From positions 1 through 62,114 of the forward strand of contig CALETE010000008.1 of the NCBI GenBank assembly GCA_937920085.1: 62,114 nucleotides of DNA, in the 5' to 3' direction. Source of the stretch: an uncultured Alphaproteobacteria bacterium. Its GTDB lineage: Bacteria; Pseudomonadota; Alphaproteobacteria; Caulobacterales; Caulobacteraceae. Below the pieces are notes generated by a model. The model had not been told where the DNA came from. It searched no databases and saw only the letters and a program-made list of their open reading frames with translations. Positions 16,866 to 26,161 of the stretch are shown here, one piece after another. The position numbers and the translations under genes are program-made. Position 1 is the stretch's first letter; every line of letters starts with the position of its first letter.

Positions 16866-16878
16866 GGCGAAATTTGCC
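16866..16878. promoter_or_regulatory. Palindromic enhancer-like element, copy 1
   Basis: GGCGAAATTTGCC, an almost perfect palindrome followed by GGGG, 81 bp upstream of the fliK sigma-54 promoter. Twelve of thirteen bases match the element before flgF. Candidate FlbD (ftr-type) site by position. Confidence 0.5.
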
Positions 16879-16953
16879 GGGGGGCAGAGCAGATAGGTCG
16901 GTCCTGCCGCCCTGAGGCGCTTTTCTGCATCCCGAGGACTCTTTTCGAAGATA

Positions 16954-16963
16954 CAAATTCGCC
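16954..16963 (-). promoter_or_regulatory. Palindromic enhancer-like element, copy 2 (partial)
   Basis: The minus strand reads GGCGAATTTG, a ten-base match to one half-plus-centre of the elements at 16866 and 53259, 69 bp upstream of the flgK sigma-54 promoter. The second arm is degenerate. Confidence 0.35.
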
Positions 16964-17031
16964 GATCTCGTCAGGCTCCCAGCAGCACATAACCCTGAGG
17001 CAAAACAGCCCTCCGTTGATGGCCGCGCGAC

Positions 17032-17046
17032 TGGCACCCGTCTTGC
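17032..17046 (+). promoter_or_regulatory. Sigma-54 promoter of flgK-flgL
   Basis: TGGCAC-CCGTC-TTGC is an exact match to the sigma-54 consensus TGGCAC-N5-TTGC, about 148 bp upstream of the flgK start. The predicted start of transcription, near 17058, leaves a leader of about 135 nt. Equivalent to the Caulobacter flaN promoter. Confidence 0.88.
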
Positions 17047-17122
17047 GACATAGGGATTGAAGCCTTCACCGCATTTTTGGTTCAGGCTTTGAATTCTTTG
17101 GGAATATTCCGGTCCCTCGCGC

Positions 17123-17142
17123 GGGTGTTCTTCAAAACACCC
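17123..17142 (+). promoter_or_regulatory. Hairpin in the flgK leader
   Basis: GGGTGTT (17123-17129), loop CTTCAA, AACACCC (17136-17142): a perfect 7-bp stem within the predicted leader RNA, 38 bases before the GGAGG ribosome site. It has no T tract, so it is more likely a stability or translation element than a terminator. Confidence 0.4.
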
Positions 17143-17193
17143 CGGCAGAAATCGCCGCTACTGCGCAAGGCTTGCCGGTTGGAGGTCTGAAAC

Positions 17194-19299
17194 GTGTCGC
17201 TAAGTGCCACATTGAAAAGCGCCGCCTCTGGAATGATGGCCGCGCAAATCGGATTGCGGACGACTTCGGACAATGTCTCCAACGTCAACACGCCGGGCTA
17301 TGTTCGCAAGGTCGTCGATCAACAGCAAAGAGTCGGCGCTGGTACCGGAACTGGGGTCAATGTTTCCGGCATTCGCAGGATCACAGACAGCTATCTCGAA
17401 ACCGCAGCTTCAACGGCTACCTCTGAGAGTTCCCGCTGGGGGGTTGTCTCTAGCTATATGGATACCGCCCAGTCCCTGTTTGGCGACCCCTCCAGCACCA
17501 GCGGATATTTCTCACAGCTTGATAAGGTCTGGTCGGCGTTTTCAGCCGCCGCCAATGACCCAACTTCGACGGTTTTGCGATCGCAAAGCATTGCGGGCGT
17601 TCAGGACTTCCTGAGCGAGACGACGCGCATCAATAATCAGGTCGCAGAGATCGGAAAGACCGTCGCCTCGCAGACCTCTGCCGATGTGGCCAAGGTCAAC
17701 GATCTGCTCACCCAGATCGATCGCATGAACGCAGACATCAGCCGGGCAAAGGTGAGTTTGGGTGACCCTTCAGGGTCTGAAAACTTGCAAAAGGGGCTGA
17801 TCGATCAGCTCTCGGCCTTGATGAATATTCAGGTACAGCCCCTGACCACAGGCGGAGTCATTGTGCGCAGTGGCGAAGGTTATGCCCTGACCGGCACTCA
17901 GACTGGGGCGGCGCAACTGACTTTCAATCAAACAGCGGGCGCGCCGGGCTATATCACGGCTATGTCGGGGGATGGCCTTGGCAACCCTCAGGCCATCTCG
18001 ATCACTGGCGGCGAAATTCGTGGGCTTCTTGATCTTCACGACGATGTTCTGCCGGGAATCACCGACCAATTGGGTGAGTTTTCCAACCAGGTCGCAGCCC
18101 AATTAAACGCAGCACACAATAGTGCCTCCCGAGTCCCGCCGCCTGCGACCATGACGGGGCGAGATACGGGTCTAGATCTTCCGACCGCTGTCTCGAACTT
18201 CACAGGCACCACGACGCTTGCTGTTACCAATGCTGCGGGCGTCGTTCAAAAGACCATCGCGATCGACTTCAGCGGCGGCACTATCAGCGTCAATGGTGCT
18301 GCGGGCACGGCCTTCACACCTGCAAACTTTCTGGCCAGCCTCAACACCGCGCTTGGCGCGTCGGGGTCGGCCACCTTCACCAATCGTGCCCTGACCTTGA
18401 ATGCCGTGGGCGGCAATGGCCTGGCCTTCGACACAGGCACGGCGACGAAGGCCGGGCAGGGGTTTTCGCAGTTTTTCGGCCTGAACGATCTCGTGACGTC
18501 CTCTGGCATCACCAATTTCGATACGGGCATGACCACGGCGGACTCCCATGGGTTCACAGCGGGTCAGACCCTGAGCCTTAGGATCGCGATGACCGATGGC
18601 AGGCCGATCAAGGACGTGACTGTTACTGTTCCGGCAGCAACAACCATGCAGGATTTGCTGAACTCGCTGAACGCCAGCGCAACGGGGGTTGGGCTTTTTG
18701 GCAGCTTTGCCCTCGATGCTAACGGTAAGATGGGTTTCACCGGGAATAACAGCCTACCGGTCAGTGTCTCTGTCATTGCCGATCAGACGGCCCGTGGCGC
18801 GGGCGGTCCCTCAGTAAGTGAACTCTTTGGTCTTGGGACCAATGAGCGGGCCTCGCGCGCGTCGAGTCTCACGGTCAATTCGACCATCGCCGCAGACTCG
18901 ACCAAATTGTCATTGAACAAGCTCGACTTGACCGTTGCGGCGACACAGCCTGCCATACGTCCTGGGGACGGTCGCGGGGCGCAGGCCTTGGCCACAGCGG
19001 GTGCCGCCTCGACCCACTTTGCAGCCGCTGGAACCCTCGGGGCCCTGGCAACCACGGTCAACAACTATGCATCACAGTTTGGCGGCGGGATTGGGCGGTT
19101 GGCGCAAAGCGCTGACTCTCAAAAGCAGGCCTCGAGCGCTGTGGTTGCGGAGGCGACCTCGCGAATGCAGTCGGCAGAGAGCGTCAATCTTGACGAAGAA
19201 CTCATCCGCCTCACGACCTACCAACAGGCGTTTAACGCTTCGGCGCGTATGATCCAGGCGACCAAAGACCTGTTCGACGTCTTGATCAACATCATCTGA
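17194..19299 (+). CDS. flgK: Flagellar hook-associated protein FlgK (HAP1)
   Basis: A 701-residue HAP1, the first hook-filament junction protein. The N-terminus SLSATLKSAASGMMAAQIGL and SDNVSNVNTPGYVRK are the D0 motif of FlgK; the C-terminus has VNLDEELIRLTTYQQAFNAS and the terminal helix ending LFDVLINII. Starts with GTG, eight bases after GGAGG. Followed 11 bp later by flgL. Expression from the sigma-54 promoter upstream. Confidence 0.95.
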   Translation: MSLSATLKSAASGMMAAQIGLRTTSDNVSNVNTPGYVRKVVDQQQRVGAGTGTGVNVSGIRRITDSYLETAASTATSESSRWGVVSSYMDTAQSLFGDPSSTSGYFSQLDKVWSAFSAAANDPTSTVLRSQSIAGVQDFLSETTRINNQVAEIGKTVASQTSADVAKVNDLLTQIDRMNADISRAKVSLGDPSGSENLQKGLIDQLSALMNIQVQPLTTGGVIVRSGEGYALTGTQTGAAQLTFNQTAGAPGYITAMSGDGLGNPQAISITGGEIRGLLDLHDDVLPGITDQLGEFSNQVAAQLNAAHNSASRVPPPATMTGRDTGLDLPTAVSNFTGTTTLAVTNAAGVVQKTIAIDFSGGTISVNGAAGTAFTPANFLASLNTALGASGSATFTNRALTLNAVGGNGLAFDTGTATKAGQGFSQFFGLNDLVTSSGITNFDTGMTTADSHGFTAGQTLSLRIAMTDGRPIKDVTVTVPAATTMQDLLNSLNASATGVGLFGSFALDANGKMGFTGNNSLPVSVSVIADQTARGAGGPSVSELFGLGTNERASRASSLTVNSTIAADSTKLSLNKLDLTVAATQPAIRPGDGRGAQALATAGAASTHFAAAGTLGALATTVNNYASQFGGGIGRLAQSADSQKQASSAVVAEATSRMQSAESVNLDEELIRLTTYQQAFNASARMIQATKDLFDVLINII

Positions 19300-19310
19300 G
19301 GAGGGCCGCC

Positions 19311-20240
19311 ATGAACCGTATTTCATCTGCGAGCAGCTACAGTGCCATTCTCGCGAATATCCAAAGTGCGCAGCAGCGTCAGGTCGAGGCCGGCAATCAG
19401 GTCTCGTCTGGAAAAATTGGCACCAATCTAAAGGACTATGCCAGCAAGGCCGAAGTTCTCACGGCCATGCAGACGGTGGACGCAAGGCTAACCACGTACA
19501 CCGATCAAAATAAGGTCATTGCCAGCAAGCTGCAGATCCAGGACCTGTCCCTGAATAAGGTTGCGGATGCAGCAGATGCAACGCGCCAAGCCATCGCCAA
19601 TGCCCTGGCCAATGATAACGCCACGACCCTGATGCAGGATCTGCAAGCCCAATTTAGCAATGCGGTCGGGGGGCTCAACGCAGAGTACGATGGCAAATAT
19701 CTATTCGCGGGGGGGCAGGTGTCGACCCCGCCTGTGTCAGCGACGCAACTCAGCGACCTGACCTTGGCCCCAGGCATCATCGCCAACCAGTTTCACAATG
19801 ACACCTATGTCGCCCAGGCCAAGCTGGACGACTCGACCACCGTCAGTACCGGTATGCTGGCCGACCAGCTGGGTACGAACATGCTGACTGCCTTTCAGTC
19901 GCTGGAGGCCTTCCATCAAGGTGCCAACGGTCCCTTTAGCGGGCAGTTGACCTCTGCTCAGCGTACCTTTCTTGAAGGCCAGTTGGCCACTTGGACGACC
20001 GTCCACACGGACCTGACCACGGCGACCGCCCTGAACGGCAATAATCAGGCCCGCGTGGACTCGGTTCAGAAGAATATCGACTCTCAGCAGCTCAACATTA
20101 AAACCATTCTCAGCGACAACACCGATGTGAACCTTGCCGAGGCTTCTACACGGCTAAATCTCGCACAGCAGTCTCTTCAGGCGTCAGCCCAGGCCTTCCG
20201 GACCCTGCAAGATGCGTCCCTGCTGAACTATCTGAAATAG
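19311..20240 (+). CDS. flgL: Flagellar hook-associated protein FlgL (HAP3)
   Basis: A 309-residue flagellin-like junction protein. N-terminal MNRISSASSYSAILANIQSA and the QVSSGKIGTNLKDY segment (the S-G-K/L-x flagellin motif) and the C-terminal heptad helix NLAEASTRLNLAQQSLQASA identify FlgL next to flgK. GAGGAGG precedes the ATG. Second gene of the flgK-flgL unit. Confidence 0.93.
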   Translation: MNRISSASSYSAILANIQSAQQRQVEAGNQVSSGKIGTNLKDYASKAEVLTAMQTVDARLTTYTDQNKVIASKLQIQDLSLNKVADAADATRQAIANALANDNATTLMQDLQAQFSNAVGGLNAEYDGKYLFAGGQVSTPPVSATQLSDLTLAPGIIANQFHNDTYVAQAKLDDSTTVSTGMLADQLGTNMLTAFQSLEAFHQGANGPFSGQLTSAQRTFLEGQLATWTTVHTDLTTATALNGNNQARVDSVQKNIDSQQLNIKTILSDNTDVNLAEASTRLNLAQQSLQASAQAFRTLQDASLLNYLK

Positions 20241-20283
20241 CCTCGCCCTCGCAAAATTACCGGTTAGACGCTACATAGCGACG

Positions 20284-21444
20284 ATGAACGCCGCCTTTAC
20301 TGATATTGCCGTGGAGGCTGCCCGCCGGGCGGTCGGCTTGCCCCTAGGCTCACGGGTGGTCGCGGCCATGTCCGGCGGTGTGGACTCTACCGTTGCCGCG
20401 GCCTTGCTGGCCCGCGCAGGCTATGATGTCGTCGGCGTCACCCTGCAACTCTATGACCACGGGGCGGCGATCCAGAAAAAGGGGGCCTGCTGTGCGGGGC
20501 AGGACATTCACGACGCTCGCAATGCTGCCGATGCCATCGGCATTCCCCACTATGTTCTGGACTATGAAAGCCGGTTCCGTGACCAGGTCATCGAAGACTT
20601 CGCCGATGCCTATTTGCGCGGTGAGACCCCGGTACCCTGCATTCGCTGCAACCAGACCGTAAAGTTCCGCGATCTATTGGACGTCGCCAAGGACTTGGAC
20701 GCCGCGGCCATGGCGACGGGTCACTATGTCCGGCGCGAGATGGGCGCCGCCGGGCCACAACTGCACCGGGCCGCTGATCCTGCCCGTGATCAAAGCTATT
20801 TCCTATTCGCTACGACGGCCGACCAACTGGCCTATCTGCGCTTCCCCCTGGGCGGTATGCCCAAGCCAGAAGTGCGGCGAGCCGCTGCGGAATTGGGCTT
20901 GGCCATCGCCGAAAAGCCCGACAGCCAGGACATCTGTTTCGTGCCAGAGGGCCGATACACAACGGTGATTGATCGCATCCGCCCCCAAGGCGCGGTTCCT
21001 GGAGAGATTGTCCACTTGGATGGCCGTGTCCTGGGGCGTCATGAGGGTGTGACCCGCTATACCATCGGGCAAAGGCGGGGACTAAACGTCGCTGTCGGAG
21101 ACCCACTCTATGTGGTGAAAATCGATGCTGAGGCGAAGCAGGTTATTGTTGGGCCCAGAGAAGCCTTATTAACGTCAGGCATAATTCTTAAAGAAATCAA
21201 CTGGCTTGGAAATCATTTTAATGTTGATGATGCCGCGTCTGAGACCCTGGCCGTCCTGGCGAGGGTTCGCTCGACGGCAGAGCCGGTGGTGGCCCGTCTG
21301 TCCCGTCAGGGCTTGGATATCGCCGTGATGTTCGACGTACCCGAACACGGTGTTTCTCCCGGGCAAGCCTGTGTGCTTTACGATCCAGAGCACCCAGACC
21401 GGCTTTTGGGCGGTGGATTTATCGACAGAACCCTCAGCGTTTGA
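20284..21444 (+). CDS. mnmA: tRNA-specific 2-thiouridylase MnmA
   Basis: A 386-residue ATP-pyrophosphatase that thiolates U34 of Lys, Glu and Gln tRNAs. The PP-loop AMSGGVDSTVAA, the first catalytic Cys in TPVPCIRCNQTVKF and the second in KPDSQDICFVPEGRY are present, with IGQRRGLNVA in the central domain. The insertion KKGACCAGQDIHDARNAADA is the usual alphaproteobacterial form. Independent of the flagellar genes; 43 bp follow flgL. Confidence 0.96.
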   Translation: MNAAFTDIAVEAARRAVGLPLGSRVVAAMSGGVDSTVAAALLARAGYDVVGVTLQLYDHGAAIQKKGACCAGQDIHDARNAADAIGIPHYVLDYESRFRDQVIEDFADAYLRGETPVPCIRCNQTVKFRDLLDVAKDLDAAAMATGHYVRREMGAAGPQLHRAADPARDQSYFLFATTADQLAYLRFPLGGMPKPEVRRAAAELGLAIAEKPDSQDICFVPEGRYTTVIDRIRPQGAVPGEIVHLDGRVLGRHEGVTRYTIGQRRGLNVAVGDPLYVVKIDAEAKQVIVGPREALLTSGIILKEINWLGNHFNVDDAASETLAVLARVRSTAEPVVARLSRQGLDIAVMFDVPEHGVSPGQACVLYDPEHPDRLLGGGFIDRTLSV

Positions 21445-21448
21445 AGAC

Positions 21449-22078
21449 TCAGCGTTTTAAGACGGGGATCGCCACTTCATTTCGCCTCATGGCTGGCATG
21501 GTCCAGGGGGGATCATAGAACCACGACAGGGGCTCACCGGAAGCTTCCCAGGTTCTACCCTTCAAGGCGGCCTTAAGCTCCGCGGTTTTCTGCTCTACCC
21601 CTTTTGCCCCCGTTGAGCCGCTGTAGCGAAGGACGGCATAGTTCTGTGCCGGCACGTCAACGATCCGGACGTCAGGGTCATTGGGTATGGGCAGGGTCGC
21701 ATGGGTGTATTTGGCGGGCATAATGAATTGGATGCGCCAGGCTCCCGTGCCGTCAGTCGTCTGAACCACGGGCGCGGTCATGGCGATGGACTGGGATGTC
21801 TTGGCCTGGGCAACGGGGGCGGTCATGGCGATGGAAGCCTTGGTGGTGTTCCCGCCAAAGATATATCCCGCCACCTTTCGAAAGCCGGCGCTGCGCGCGG
21901 TTTCCACAGGTCCCGTGACGACAGCCTCTGCGGCTATGCGCGGCCCGTATTGGCGAATTTCCACTGCGCCCAGGCGGTCGACCACCTCATACTTTGGGGC
22001 TTCGGTGCCCGATCGGATGCCAACGAGCTGACCGAAGCCTGCGAGGACCGTGACAACGATTTCGCCGAAACTCGACAT
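21449..22078 (-). CDS. SOUL family heme-binding protein
   Basis: A 209-residue SOUL/HBP-domain protein: YEVVDRLGAVEIRQYGPRIAAE at residues about 30-51, then MTAPV occurring twice (about 84-103), MPAKYTHATLP and the terminal RRNEVAIPV. The N-terminus has a hydrophobic stretch (VVTVLAGFGQLVGI) that may be a signal anchor. Family members bind heme; bacterial roles are unknown. GGAGATGCC precedes the ATG. Ends four bases from the convergent mnmA stop. Confidence 0.88.
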   Translation of the reverse strand: MSSFGEIVVTVLAGFGQLVGIRSGTEAPKYEVVDRLGAVEIRQYGPRIAAEAVVTGPVETARSAGFRKVAGYIFGGNTTKASIAMTAPVAQAKTSQSIAMTAPVVQTTDGTGAWRIQFIMPAKYTHATLPIPNDPDVRIVDVPAQNYAVLRYSGSTGAKGVEQKTAELKAALKGRTWEASGEPLSWFYDPPWTMPAMRRNEVAIPVLKR

Positions 22079-22171
22079 GGCATCTCCTTGTTCGTCTAGG
22101 ACGCGACTTCCCTATACGCGCTGAGGCGGAAGAGGGATGCAAGACCTAAGCACGCAGTTTATATCATAGTC

Positions 22172-23359
22172 ATGAGCACATCAGACCCCGTTGTCATCGC
22201 CGCCTATGCCCGCACCCCTATGGGAGGCTTCCAGGGCGTTCTTGCACCCGTTAAGGCGACCGACCTCGGCGCTGCAGCCGTGCGCGCTGCGGTGGAGCGG
22301 GCTGGTCTGAAGCCTGAAGATGCAGACCAAATCATTATGGGATGCGTTCTGCCCGGCGGCCTTGGCCAAGCTCCGGCCCGTCAGGCAGGGCTTGGGGCGG
22401 GGCTCCCCATCTCTGTGGCGGCCACCACGGTCAATAAGATGTGCGGCTCGGGCATGCAGGCAGCCATTATGGCCCACGATGCCCTCGCCGCGGGGTCCGT
22501 CGACGTCATCATCGCCGGCGGCATGGAGAGCATGACCAACGCCCCCTACCTTATGGCCAAGCATCGGGGCGGTGCGCGGATCGGCCATGATGTGATTTCG
22601 GACTCCATGTACCTGGACGGATTGGAAGACGCTTATGAGCCGGGCAAGCTCATGGGGGCCTTTGCAGAGGAAACCGCCCGAACCTATCAGTTCACCCGGG
22701 CCCAGATGGATGACTACGCCATTTCCTCCCTCAGCCGCGCCAAGGCAGCGGTGGAGTCTGGGGCTTTCGTTAGAGAAATCGTCCCTGTCCAAGTCACCAC
22801 CCGTAAGGGTGTCGAAGTGGTGTCGTCGGACGAACAGCCCCTGAAGGCCGATCCAGCCAAGATTCCCACCCTAAAACCTGCCTTTGCCAAGGACGGTGGC
22901 ATTACGGCGGCCAACGCCTCTTCAATCTCGGATGGTGCCGCCGCCCTGGTCATGACCCGGGCTTCGGTGGCCGAGCGCTTAGGTCTCAAGGTTGTCGCGC
23001 GGGTTGTGGCCCATGCGGCGCATGCTCAAGAGCCTGGCCAGTTTGCCACAGCACCGGTTCCAGCCATCCGAAAGGTGCTGCAAAAGGCTGGCTGGTCTGT
23101 GGCCGATGTCGACCTGTTTGAGGTCAATGAAGCCTTTGCTGTGGTCGCCATGGTGGCCGAGCAGGAACTCGGCCTCGATCGCGCCCGCCTGAACGTCAAT
23201 GGTGGGGCTTGCGCCCTCGGTCACCCGATCGGTGCGTCCGGGGCCCGGATTCTGGCGACCTTACTCGCAGCCCTTGAAGCTCGGGGGGGCAGGAAGGGTA
23301 TTGCCAGCCTCTGTATTGGCGGGGGCGAGGCGACAGCTATGGCGGTCGAGCTTATTTAA
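22172..23359 (+). CDS. Acetyl-CoA C-acyltransferase (thiolase)
   Basis: A 395-residue thiolase of the biosynthetic/AtoB-PhaA group. The acyl-binding Cys is in VNKMCGSGMQA (about residue 91), His in the VNGGACALGHPIGASGA block and the second Cys in IASLCIGGGEATAMAVE. It condenses two acetyl-CoA or cleaves 3-ketoacyl-CoA; sequence alone does not decide the direction. No phaB is adjacent, so it may serve general acyl-CoA metabolism. Confidence 0.93.
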   Translation: MSTSDPVVIAAYARTPMGGFQGVLAPVKATDLGAAAVRAAVERAGLKPEDADQIIMGCVLPGGLGQAPARQAGLGAGLPISVAATTVNKMCGSGMQAAIMAHDALAAGSVDVIIAGGMESMTNAPYLMAKHRGGARIGHDVISDSMYLDGLEDAYEPGKLMGAFAEETARTYQFTRAQMDDYAISSLSRAKAAVESGAFVREIVPVQVTTRKGVEVVSSDEQPLKADPAKIPTLKPAFAKDGGITAANASSISDGAAALVMTRASVAERLGLKVVARVVAHAAHAQEPGQFATAPVPAIRKVLQKAGWSVADVDLFEVNEAFAVVAMVAEQELGLDRARLNVNGGACALGHPIGASGARILATLLAALEARGGRKGIASLCIGGGEATAMAVELI

Positions 23360-23933
23360 CCTCACTGCCCAGCCGTAGCATGTTGATCTTGACCCCATTG
23401 GGCAGTGACATGTCGCCCGGTTTCATACCGACAGGGCAGGGGCCCTGCCACTGGGCCTGAATGCTGATCTTGTGCGCGCCATTCATTTGCGCCGCTGTGG
23501 CCCCCGTGGTGGTGCTCTGAACCTCCACCGCGTAATTGCTGTTGAAGTCGCCAGTGGCGACGCCGTCGGAGACCACTGTACCGGAACTGTTTAGGTCGCA
23601 GCGGGAATGGAAAGCCCATCCGCCGGCAGAGGGGCGAACCTCTTGCTCGGCACAGATGCTCCCACCGGTTTGTGATCCCCAGATTGCGAGCTTTGCATCG
23701 GCATCAGCATCCAGGCAAAGGCGACTGACCTGCGTCGCCCCCGATCCAATCACGGTTTGCTTCCAGAGGCCCGGTCGCCGTTTCGGCAGGGTCGGAGGGG
23801 CAGGCTCTGCGAGCTGCGCTGTGAGCGCTGCCGCCGCGGGCCTTGGCGGTTGTCCAGGCGACACCTGCTGTCTTCCACACCCTGCTAGGGCCAGGCCTGC
23901 CGCGCCCGCCAGCAACACGATACGCCAAGTCAT
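23352..23933 (-). CDS. DUF3617 lipoprotein
   Basis: A 193-residue lipoprotein with lipobox LALAGC (Cys19). The DUF3617 core is visible: RRPGLWKQTV near 55, then CLDADADAKL and the CAEQEV, CDLNSSG cysteines, and SIQAQWQGPCPVGMKPGD at the end. The ATG at 23933 has GGGAGG before it; longer in-frame starts lack a signal peptide. The 3' end overlaps the thiolase stop by eight bases. Function unknown. Confidence 0.88.
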   Translation of the reverse strand: MTWRIVLLAGAAGLALAGCGRQQVSPGQPPRPAAAALTAQLAEPAPPTLPKRRPGLWKQTVIGSGATQVSRLCLDADADAKLAIWGSQTGGSICAEQEVRPSAGGWAFHSRCDLNSSGTVVSDGVATGDFNSNYAVEVQSTTTGATAAQMNGAHKISIQAQWQGPCPVGMKPGDMSLPNGVKINMLRLGSEVK

Positions 23934-24000
23934 GTTTGACCTCCCAGGGAAGTGATCAGCCGATGCTAGCTTAGAATGCCATGGGGCGTAATATGGTCGC

Positions 24001-24270
24001 ATGACCCAATCGCTTCGTGACACCGGCAGCCGTTTTGAAATGGACGAGCAGGGCTTGACCTCCTGGGCGGATTATCGCCGAGCGGAAGACGTGCTCTTCA
24101 TCGATCACGTGGAAAGTCCTGTGGCCCTCCGTGGCACGGGCGCGTCAGGTCGTCTGATGGAGGCCCTTGCGGCCTCCGCGCGGGACAAGAGTCTGAAACT
24201 TAGGCCTATTTGCTCCTATGCGGCCGCATGGCTAACGAGAAGCGACGAATTTCGAAATCTCGTCGTCTAG
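24001..24270 (+). CDS. YjdJ/Gcn5-related N-acetyltransferase-like protein
   Basis: An 89-residue small GNAT-like protein (COG2388 type): RFEMDEQGLTSWADYRR, then FIDHVESPVALRGTGASGRL and KLRPICSYAAAWL. These match the short acetyltransferase family known from yeast and bacteria, in which the conserved Cys in PxCxYA is thought to act in catalysis. Convergent with the next gene with a 4-base CTAG stop overlap. Confidence 0.8.
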   Translation: MTQSLRDTGSRFEMDEQGLTSWADYRRAEDVLFIDHVESPVALRGTGASGRLMEALAASARDKSLKLRPICSYAAAWLTRSDEFRNLVV

Positions 24271-24818
24271 GTCTTCTCTGGAATATCAATCCAGTACTGC
24301 AGTGCGGTCTCGCCGGGGTGCCAAGTGTGGTCCACCTCGGCGGTAAAGACGCCACCGTTTTTCTCGATGACCCTGATCGATGCAGCATTACTGGGGCTGA
24401 CAGTCAGCATCACTTTTTTCAGCGGCAGGTTTTCCCCGATCCAAAGCAAACTCGCCGCCAGCAGGGCCGTGGCATGACCCTGGCCCTGGGCCTTAGGTCG
24501 GACGCTATAGCCCACATGTCCGCCGACCTTGGTCAGCCGCTCATCAAGGTCATGGCGCACATTGGCCCATCCCAGGAAATCCCGGCCCTCAACCCACCAG
24601 AGGGAGGTCGAAGGCACAGCCCGGCCGAGCCGACCATTGGGCAGGGTAATGTGCATTGGGGGATGCAACTGACTTTGTAGGAAACCCTCGGGATCTGAGG
24701 CGACATCTTCGATGGAGTCTGCCGTTTCGGGCCTCAGGGTGTCTCGATGGAAGCCTTCACGCAGTGCCGCCACGAAGGACTTCAGATAGCGAGACTCAGG
24801 AATAACTAGGGTGGGCAT
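24267..24818 (-). CDS. GNAT family N-acetyltransferase
   Basis: A 183-residue GNAT protein. GGHVGYSVRPKAQGQGHATA is the acetyl-CoA loop (R-x-x-x-Q-G-x-G/H-x-A) and VSPSNAASIRVIEKNGGVF is motif B. The start is uncertain: the ATG at 24818 (MPTLVIPES) gives the family N-terminus, while an in-frame ATG at 24893 would add 25 residues without obvious ribosome site. Target unknown. Confidence 0.8.
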   Translation of the reverse strand: MPTLVIPESRYLKSFVAALREGFHRDTLRPETADSIEDVASDPEGFLQSQLHPPMHITLPNGRLGRAVPSTSLWWVEGRDFLGWANVRHDLDERLTKVGGHVGYSVRPKAQGQGHATALLAASLLWIGENLPLKKVMLTVSPSNAASIRVIEKNGGVFTAEVDHTWHPGETALQYWIDIPEKT

Positions 24819-25030
24819 GGGCCAAAAGCTTATGACCGTCGCGGGCGAACCAGCAAGGGTGGACGTGATGGGCCCAACCTGATTTGTCGCCATCAAGAGG
24901 TCGCGATCACCTGTCCTTGAACATGCCTGGGACGGGGAAAGAGGGCACGCTTTGCATAATCGCGACTTGAATTGCCGCCTGTGAGGAAAGAAATGTGGGG
25001 CCAGTTTCAGTTTCCGCCTAAAAGACTCCT

Positions 25031-26161
25031 ATGTCCCTGAACGCCCCCATAGACCGCGCCTCCCTCTTGGCCCTGCTTGACCAGGTAATTGATCCCAAGT
25101 CCGGTCAGGGCCTTGCAGCTGCTGGCCTGGTTAAGGGTGTCATCCTCGCCCCTGGCCGTGCCGGCTTCATGCTGGAGGTCGCCCGCGAAGACGTGGCCCT
25201 CTATCAGGCGGTTCGCGACGATGCAGAGGCGTTGATTGCCAAGCTGCCGGGCGTTGACAAGGCCCAGGTTGTGCTGACCGCGCAATCGGGCGGCGTTTCG
25301 ACCTTGCCTGAACCGCCTACAGCCCCCGGTGTCACCAGGGTGCGCAAGGGTGCGCGCATGAACCCTGATCCCCAAGCCCAGCTTGCGCCACCCGCCACGG
25401 CCGAGCGTCCGCCGTTTGTAAAGCGCGTCATCGCTGTCGCCAGCGGCAAGGGTGGGGTGGGGAAGTCGACAATTTCAGTCAATCTTGCGGCGGCTTTTGC
25501 GGCCCAGGGACTGAGGGTCGGCATTTTGGACGCCGACGTCTACGGCCCGTCCGCGCCCCGAATGCTGGGTGTTGACGGCGATCCTGCCTTTGTGGACGGC
25601 AAACTTCAGCCCCTGGCGGCCTGGGGCATGAAGGTCATGTCTATTGGCTTTCTTGTGGACGAAGCGGCACCCATGATCTGGCGTGGGCCGATGGCCTCAT
25701 CGGCTGTGCGACAGATGATCAATGATGTTGCCTGGGGGACCGAGGTTGAGCCCTTGGACGTGCTGGTGGTCGATCTGCCGCCGGGTACGGGGGACATCCA
25801 ACTGACCCTGGTCCAGAAGCTGAAGGTCGATGGGGTGATCATCGTCTCGACGCCTCAGGAAATCGCCTTGATCGACGCGCGTCGGGCGGCGGCCATGTTC
25901 CGCAAGACCTCAACACCCATCCTTGGGGTGGTCGAGAACATGGCCTATTACCCAGACCCCGCCACGGGAGCACGTGTGCACATTTTCGGGGACGGGGGTG
26001 CCAAGGCCGAGGCGGTGACGCTGGGCGTGCCCCTCCTGGCGGAAATCCCCTTGGACATTGCCCTGCGCCAGGCCTGTGACGACGGCAAGCCCGTGGTCGC
26101 TGTCACACCCGATAGCCTGTCGGCCATGGCCTTCATCACTATGGCCAAGGCGCTGGCCTAG
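25031..26161 (+). CDS. apbC: Mrp/NBP35-type Fe-S cluster carrier ATPase
   Basis: A 376-residue P-loop protein with a short N-terminal MIP18-like domain (residues 1-85) and a Mrp/ApbC NTPase domain: deviant Walker A GKGGVGKST near 139, DADVYGPSAPRM near 165, and DLPPGTGD near 250. It is proposed to load Fe-S clusters. The usual CxxC motif after ENM is replaced by ENMAYYPDPATG, a variant common in alphaproteobacteria, so the cluster ligand must differ. Ends in a CTAG overlap with the next convergent gene. Confidence 0.9.
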   Translation: MSLNAPIDRASLLALLDQVIDPKSGQGLAAAGLVKGVILAPGRAGFMLEVAREDVALYQAVRDDAEALIAKLPGVDKAQVVLTAQSGGVSTLPEPPTAPGVTRVRKGARMNPDPQAQLAPPATAERPPFVKRVIAVASGKGGVGKSTISVNLAAAFAAQGLRVGILDADVYGPSAPRMLGVDGDPAFVDGKLQPLAAWGMKVMSIGFLVDEAAPMIWRGPMASSAVRQMINDVAWGTEVEPLDVLVVDLPPGTGDIQLTLVQKLKVDGVIIVSTPQEIALIDARRAAAMFRKTSTPILGVVENMAYYPDPATGARVHIFGDGGAKAEAVTLGVPLLAEIPLDIALRQACDDGKPVVAVTPDSLSAMAFITMAKALA

